Assembly (NCBI GenBank): GCA_044238605.1
Contig: JBIICY010000005.1
Coordinates: 166,613-230,612, forward strand
From: UBA10438 sp044238605
GTDB taxonomy: Bacteria; Bacteroidota; Ignavibacteria; Kapaibacteriales; Kapaibacteriaceae
Length of the DNA: 64,000 nt
Direction of reading: 5' to 3'
Part shown: positions 60,134 through 64,000 of the stretch, one piece after another
Numbering within the stretch: position 1 is the stretch's first letter
How the letters are laid out: each line of letters opens with the position of its first letter
Notes under the pieces: model-generated
What the model was told of the DNA's origin: nothing
The model's input: the letters and a program-made list of their open reading frames with translations, nothing else
Databases searched by the model: none
Made by a program: the position numbers and the translations under genes

Positions 60134-61438
60134 CTATCCTGCCAGTTTCTTCTTCCCGAACTCTGCGTCTACCCGCACTGAGCGCGCAAGGATGAACGAT
60201 GGGATCGTTGCTACGAGCACCCAGATAAAGAAGTTCGTATAGCCAAGCTGCGCTTGCACCCAGCCGCTAAACATGCCAGGCAGCATCATGCCGAGAGCCA
60301 TAATGCCAGTACAAAGGGCGTAGTGTGCTGTGGAGTTTGTGCCGCGTGCCACGTAGATCATGTACATCATGTATGATGTAAAACCGAATCCGTATCCAAA
60401 CTGCTCAACGGCTGTAGCAGCGCTGATGAGGTAAACATTCGAAGGCTGCGTAAGCGCCAGCACAACAAACACGGCGTCGGGAAGGTGGATGATAAGCGCC
60501 ATCGGCCAGATCCAGTATTGAAGCCCCTTGCGTGCTATTGCTAGACCACCAAGGATGCCTCCAACGGCAAGCGCGATAATGCCCACGGTGCCGTAGGCAA
60601 AACCAACCTGCTCGGTTGTCATCCCGAGTCCGCCCTTGTCAACACTATCCAGCATAAACGGCGAGATCATCTTTACAAGCTGAGCTTCGCCAAGTCTGTA
60701 TAGAAGCAGGAAGGCCAGCACTGTTCCAATGTTGTCCTTACGGAAGAATTCCACAAACGTCGTTATAAACTCTTTTACAAGCACGGAAGAGCGCGCCTGA
60801 GCAGTGCCAACATCTGTTTGGGGGCGAGGCAGTGCAACAAGATGGTAAAGTGTGAAGGCCAGGAAGATCGCTGCTACGAAACCAATGGTTGCGGACCACG
60901 CAGTTGGTACGCTACCGCCTATGCCAAACACTGATACAGTTTCGAGATCTCCTGCAAGCACAACAAGAGCCCCCTGACCCGTGATCATTGCGATGCGATA
61001 GAAGGTGCTGCGTATTCCAACGAACGTTGCTTGTTGATTATCATCAAGCGCAAGGATGTAGAACCCGTCGGCTGCAATGTCGTGCGTTGCACTGCTAAAG
61101 GCCAGAAGCCAGAACACCGCCAGAGAGTACCGGAAAAACTCGGGTCCGGGAATCGTGAGCGCAACACCGGCAAGCGCTGCGCCGATCACAAGCTGCATTG
61201 TAACGATCCAGAAGCGCTTGGTGCGGAGGGCGTCTACGAGCGGACTCCACAAGGGCTTGATTACCCAGGGTAGATACAGCCACGATGTGTAAAAGGCGAT
61301 GTCTTCATTCGAGACACCAAGCCGCTTATACATGATCACGGAAACCGTCATTACGATCACATACGGCAGGCCTTGAGCCAGATAGAGAGATGGAATCCAC
61401 GACCATGGATTTACTCTGCGCTGTTCGACTATGCTCAT
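60134..61438 (-). CDS. AmpG-like permease (MFS, PAT family)
   Basis: A 434-residue transporter with twelve helices. The N-terminal LYLAQGLPYVIVMTVSVIMY and SWLYLPWVIKPLWSPLVD are the AmpG/PAT (peptide-acetyl-CoA transporter) marks, followed by SSATHDIAADGFYI. AmpG imports anhydromuropeptides for peptidoglycan recycling. No nagZ, ampD or other recycling genes adjoin, so the ligand might differ. The next gene upstream on the same strand is a DnaJ-family chaperone gene (48-bp gap). Confidence 0.88.
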   Translation of the reverse strand: MSIVEQRRVNPWSWIPSLYLAQGLPYVIVMTVSVIMYKRLGVSNEDIAFYTSWLYLPWVIKPLWSPLVDALRTKRFWIVTMQLVIGAALAGVALTIPGPEFFRYSLAVFWLLAFSSATHDIAADGFYILALDDNQQATFVGIRSTFYRIAMITGQGALVVLAGDLETVSVFGIGGSVPTAWSATIGFVAAIFLAFTLYHLVALPRPQTDVGTAQARSSVLVKEFITTFVEFFRKDNIGTVLAFLLLYRLGEAQLVKMISPFMLDSVDKGGLGMTTEQVGFAYGTVGIIALAVGGILGGLAIARKGLQYWIWPMALIIHLPDAVFVVLALTQPSNVYLISAATAVEQFGYGFGFTSYMMYMIYVARGTNSTAHYALCTGIMALGMMLPGMFSGWVQAQLGYTNFFIWVLVATIPSFILARSVRVDAEFGKKKLAG

Positions 61439-61486
61439 GTTGTTTACTTCCTCGTTCGATGCTTGGCAACGATACGAACGGAACGC

Positions 61487-62347
61487 TTACAATCCAGTAT
61501 CGCGCAGCGACTCTAGCAACTGTTGTTGTGCATCTGTGATAGTTGTTGGGATGGCAACATGCAGTTCAACAAATAGATCTCCACGAGCCCCCTCCGTGTT
61601 GTAGATAGGCATGCCTTGTCCGCGCAGGCGTAGGATCTTGCCCGACTGTGAGCCTGCAGGTACGGAGACGGTGAGTACGCCGGCAAGCGTGCGCACATCT
61701 ATGCGTCCACCAAGTATAGCCGTTGTAACCGGAATGTGTTCTCGCACATGAACATCGTTACCGTCGCGCCTGTACCGAGAATGCTCCTGAACAGTTACTT
61801 CGATCTCTCCATCTGGTATTCGCAGACGTTGTTTTGTTGTAATGCCGGGCTTAAAGGATATGTCGACCTTTTTTTCATTGATCGTAAATCTTTTTGCAAT
61901 GCCGGTAAACGCCTCTTCAAGCGTAAGCGTAACAGCATACACAGGCTTAGGTGCTGGGCGCGGCTGGGTGCGTCGTGTCTGCCCCCTGCCGGCAGACGTG
62001 CGCTGTCCGAACAGTTCGGAGAGCATATCACCGAACGACGTTCCGGAGAACATCCCATCTGTATCGTCCATGGTAAACTGCTGTCCAAACCCATTAGCAG
62101 GACGCTGTCCGGTGCGCTGATACTGTGAGTATTGCGATGACAATTGATCGTACTTGCGCCTTTTTTCCGGATCGCTGAGCACATCGTATGCTTCTGAAAC
62201 ACGCTTAAATCGTTCTTCAGCTGCAGGGTTATCTGGGTTTGTATCAGGGTGGAACTCGCGTGCGAGCTTCCGAAACGACTTCTTGATCTCGTCGGCCGTG
62301 GCAGTTTTCGGAACCTCGAGTTCCTTGTAGTAGTCATTGAAATTCAT
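61487..62347 (-). CDS. DnaJ-family co-chaperone (CbpA-like)
   Basis: A 286-residue protein: J domain at 1-70 with the HPD motif at 33-35 (REFHPDTNPDNP), a Gly/Phe-rich linker, no zinc-finger domain, and two C-terminal beta domains (YAVTLTLEEAFTGIAKRF, LRIPDGEIEVTVQ, VPAGSQSGKILRLRGQGMP). Lack of zinc fingers points to CbpA/DnaJ class B, which stimulates DnaK. It lies 58 bp from radC, same strand. Confidence 0.93.
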   Translation of the reverse strand: MNFNDYYKELEVPKTATADEIKKSFRKLAREFHPDTNPDNPAAEERFKRVSEAYDVLSDPEKRRKYDQLSSQYSQYQRTGQRPANGFGQQFTMDDTDGMFSGTSFGDMLSELFGQRTSAGRGQTRRTQPRPAPKPVYAVTLTLEEAFTGIAKRFTINEKKVDISFKPGITTKQRLRIPDGEIEVTVQEHSRYRRDGNDVHVREHIPVTTAILGGRIDVRTLAGVLTVSVPAGSQSGKILRLRGQGMPIYNTEGARGDLFVELHVAIPTTITDAQQQLLESLRDTGL

Positions 62348-62404
62348 AACGCAATCTAGAGACGAAAATCATGTTCACATTGTGCAGAAATCATGTAAGG
62401 GGCT

Positions 62405-63094
62405 CTACATTAACCCGCGTTCAACGAATGACGTGTACGTATTGCCTGCGATGATCAGATGATCGAGTACCTTGATATCAACGATACGTCCAGCCTCGAT
62501 AAGCTGTTTCGTGATGGCAATATCCTCGCCTGATGGCTCGGTGTTACCCGAGGGGTGGTTGTGTGCAACGATGATCGCTGCAGCGCTCTCGGCAATTGCC
62601 AGGCGAAACACCTCGCGCGGATGGATAAGAACAGCGTTTAGTGAACCATCGCTTACGCACACCTCACGGATAACCTGATTGGCGGAGTTGAGTAGGACAA
62701 CCCGAAACGACTCAGTGCGCAAGTGGCGCATACGTGGGATCATCGTATGTGCCAGTACGGCCGGCGTACTCACGGTGATGCGCTCGGTAAATGGCTCTGC
62801 CTGGATGCGCCGTGCAAGTTCGAATGCCGCGCATAACGTGGTTGCTTTGGCCGAGCCCATACCGTGGATGGACATCAGCTCTACGACGTCTCGGCTGGCA
62901 AGGTCGGCCAGCGACGTGAAGCGTTGGAGGATGTCGTGGGCGATATGGGATGCGCTGTGTTTGGGTGTGCCTGAGCTAATCAACAACGTTAGTAACTCCT
63001 GAGTGCTAAGGGCACCTGCCCCCACCTGAATCAGGCGCTCTCGGGGCCGGTCGGTGCGAAGCGGAGTAGCGATCACAACCGGCATCTTTTGCAT
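62405..63094 (-). CDS. radC: RadC family JAB1/MPN protein
   Basis: A 229-residue protein. Helix-hairpin-helix region in the first half (LMSIHGMGSAKATTLCAAFELARR). The JAMM motif is HNHPSGNTEPSGEDI near 173-187, with His, His and Asp metal ligands. The protein is widespread, but its role in DNA repair is doubtful. ATG at 63094 is used, with MPVV at 63085 as an alternative. Divergent from a small membrane protein gene, only 30 bp between starts. Confidence 0.94.
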   Translation of the reverse strand: MQKMPVVIATPLRTDRPRERLIQVGAGALSTQELLTLLISSGTPKHSASHIAHDILQRFTSLADLASRDVVELMSIHGMGSAKATTLCAAFELARRIQAEPFTERITVSTPAVLAHTMIPRMRHLRTESFRVVLLNSANQVIREVCVSDGSLNAVLIHPREVFRLAIAESAAAIIVAHNHPSGNTEPSGEDIAITKQLIEAGRIVDIKVLDHLIIAGNTYTSFVERGLM

Positions 63095-63124
63095 TTTTGC
63101 GTCTCACAGAATTCTGGAATAGTA

Positions 63125-63421
63125 ATGATCGACATCCTGATATACCATCTGCACGTAGTGGGCGTTTTATATGCCTTTACGCTTCGTTGGCAGAAAGAAG
63201 GCTTAAAAAGCGGGATGTTGGCTGTTGCCACGTGTGGACTGGTAGTGACAATTCTGTGGGCGATTACGGGTCCGATTGCCAGAGCGGTGCTTCCGAACTC
63301 ACGTCCGGAAGATTTCTTTACAGCCGACACCCTCTCCCTCGTACTGCTGCTGATCCCAGAATACATCTTCTTTCGGGCCTTCTTTCTACGTTCCCAGAGC
63401 GTGCCGGAACGTGACGTCTGA
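63125..63421 (+). CDS. Small membrane protein, unknown
   Basis: A 98-residue protein with about three hydrophobic helices (IYHLHVVGVLYAFTL, MLAVATCGLVVTILWAI, TLSLVLLLIPEYIFFRAFFL) and a polar C terminus. No family is recognised. The ATG at 63125 is used; a longer frame to 63089 overlaps radC and lacks support. It is the last gene before the rRNA leader, on the same strand as 16S. Confidence 0.55.
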   Translation: MIDILIYHLHVVGVLYAFTLRWQKEGLKSGMLAVATCGLVVTILWAITGPIARAVLPNSRPEDFFTADTLSLVLLLIPEYIFFRAFFLRSQSVPERDV

Positions 63422-63451
63422 CAGCCTTTTTGAAAGTATTTTCACTACCCA

Positions 63452-63484
63452 TTTGGATTATTCACACCGACTTCCGTAAGTTTG
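63452..63484 (+). promoter_or_regulatory. Candidate Bacteroidota-type rRNA promoter
   Basis: TTTG at 63452-63455 and TAAGTTTG at 63477-63484 match the Bacteroidota -33 TTTG and -7 TAnnTTTG elements, with 21 nt between them (19-20 is typical). They lie about 200 bp upstream of the 16S start. Not confirmed by mapping. Confidence 0.5.
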
Positions 63485-63559
63485 AAGTTCCCCCCGCGGA
63501 GAACGCGTTCAGGGGGCGCCGATAAAGCAAGCGACAGAGTCGCAAACGATATTCGGTGG

Positions 63560-63572
63560 TGTTCTTTGACAA
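63560..63572 (+). promoter_or_regulatory. boxA-like antitermination element in rRNA leader
   Basis: TGTTCTTTGACAA resembles the rrn boxA core (TGCTCTTTAACA) bound by NusB-S10 and lies in the expected place about 110 bp upstream of 16S. The remaining leader (63422-63683) shows no gene; it is A-rich near 63580-63600. Confidence 0.55.
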
Positions 63573-63683
63573 CAGGAAGCAAGAAGAAACATGCAAACGA
63601 GAGGGTAGGTTTTAACAGATCTACTCCGTCAATCGAAAAGTAAAAACGACGCAATCGGTAATGAAACAGCATCAAAAACTTCT

Positions 63684-64000
<317 letters not shown>

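Overview
The window reads as chromosomal DNA of a Gram-negative bacterium of the Bacteroidota/Chlorobi superphylum. My best guess is the Candidatus Kapabacteria (OPB56) lineage, which is an inference from gene content and the first ~317 nt of a 16S rRNA gene. Supporting features are type IX secretion (T9SS)-style C-terminal sorting tails, an Omp28-family lipoprotein, DUF2723 and DUF2279 membrane proteins, a Wzi-like barrel, an Oar-like TonB-dependent receptor, many lipoproteins, and an rRNA promoter candidate of the TTTG / TAnnTTTG type. No phage, IS element, CRISPR array or tRNA was found.

Layout. 1-5.9 kb: purT tail, bioY, a PEGA lipoprotein, a diheme peroxidase divergent from a Rieske lipoprotein, a cystatin-like lipoprotein, DUF2279 and an MFS transporter. 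6.0-11.0 kb: a tightly overlapping cassette of lipid kinase, GNAT, DUF3298 protein and TonB receptor, followed by dps. 11.0-16.3 kb: two tandem acyltransferase-3 genes and a GT-C-like glycosyltransferase, divergent from a phosphoribosyltransferase-arsM pair. 16.4-27.5 kb: an Oar-like receptor with a strong terminator, a TPR protein, a minus-strand run (rfbC, pdxB, sugar dehydrogenase with sorting tail, Ig-like lipoprotein), a YihY protein and a PolB-like exonuclease. 27.5-35.9 kb: DUF2723, a T9SS-sorted protein divergent from a TlpA/DUF6029/Omp28 operon, a Wzi-like barrel and a SPOR protein. 35.9-41.4 kb: murG, two uncharacterised envelope genes, sixA, mdh, rplU-rpmA, DUF2752 and TM2. 41.5-52 kb: a PafA-like phosphatase, acyl-CoA dehydrogenase, M16 protease, pyruvate kinase, a YmdB-like phosphoesterase, cob(I)alamin adenosyltransferase and rsmB. 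52-63.4 kb: a beta-barrel, a PD40-OmpA protein, lgt, hbd, an Asp-box secreted protein, an AmpG-like permease, a DnaJ-family protein, radC and a small membrane protein. 63.4-64 kb: rRNA leader and start of 16S.

The most unusual content is not a protein. Six intergenic sites carry arrays of related 7-bp repeats (AGCGAGT/AGCGAAC, CCCTAGT/CGCTAGT, TACTGGT). They resemble the heptanucleotide STRR repeats of cyanobacteria. Every array lies inside or within a few bases of a stop codon, and several genes end inside the repeat. Separately, the octamer AAGGGGCT occurs at least 26 times on the two strands together (about 2 expected by chance), mostly inside genes, like a HIP1- or uptake-type word. A palindromic GC-rich element occurs once between genes, and once more as the founder of an in-frame 21-bp tandem repeat inside a phosphatase gene.

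The gene set is mostly housekeeping and envelope biology: glycan and lipoprotein biogenesis, T9SS export, iron and metal uptake, and redox folding of envelope cysteines. Many neighbours are translationally coupled through ATGA or GTGA overlaps.
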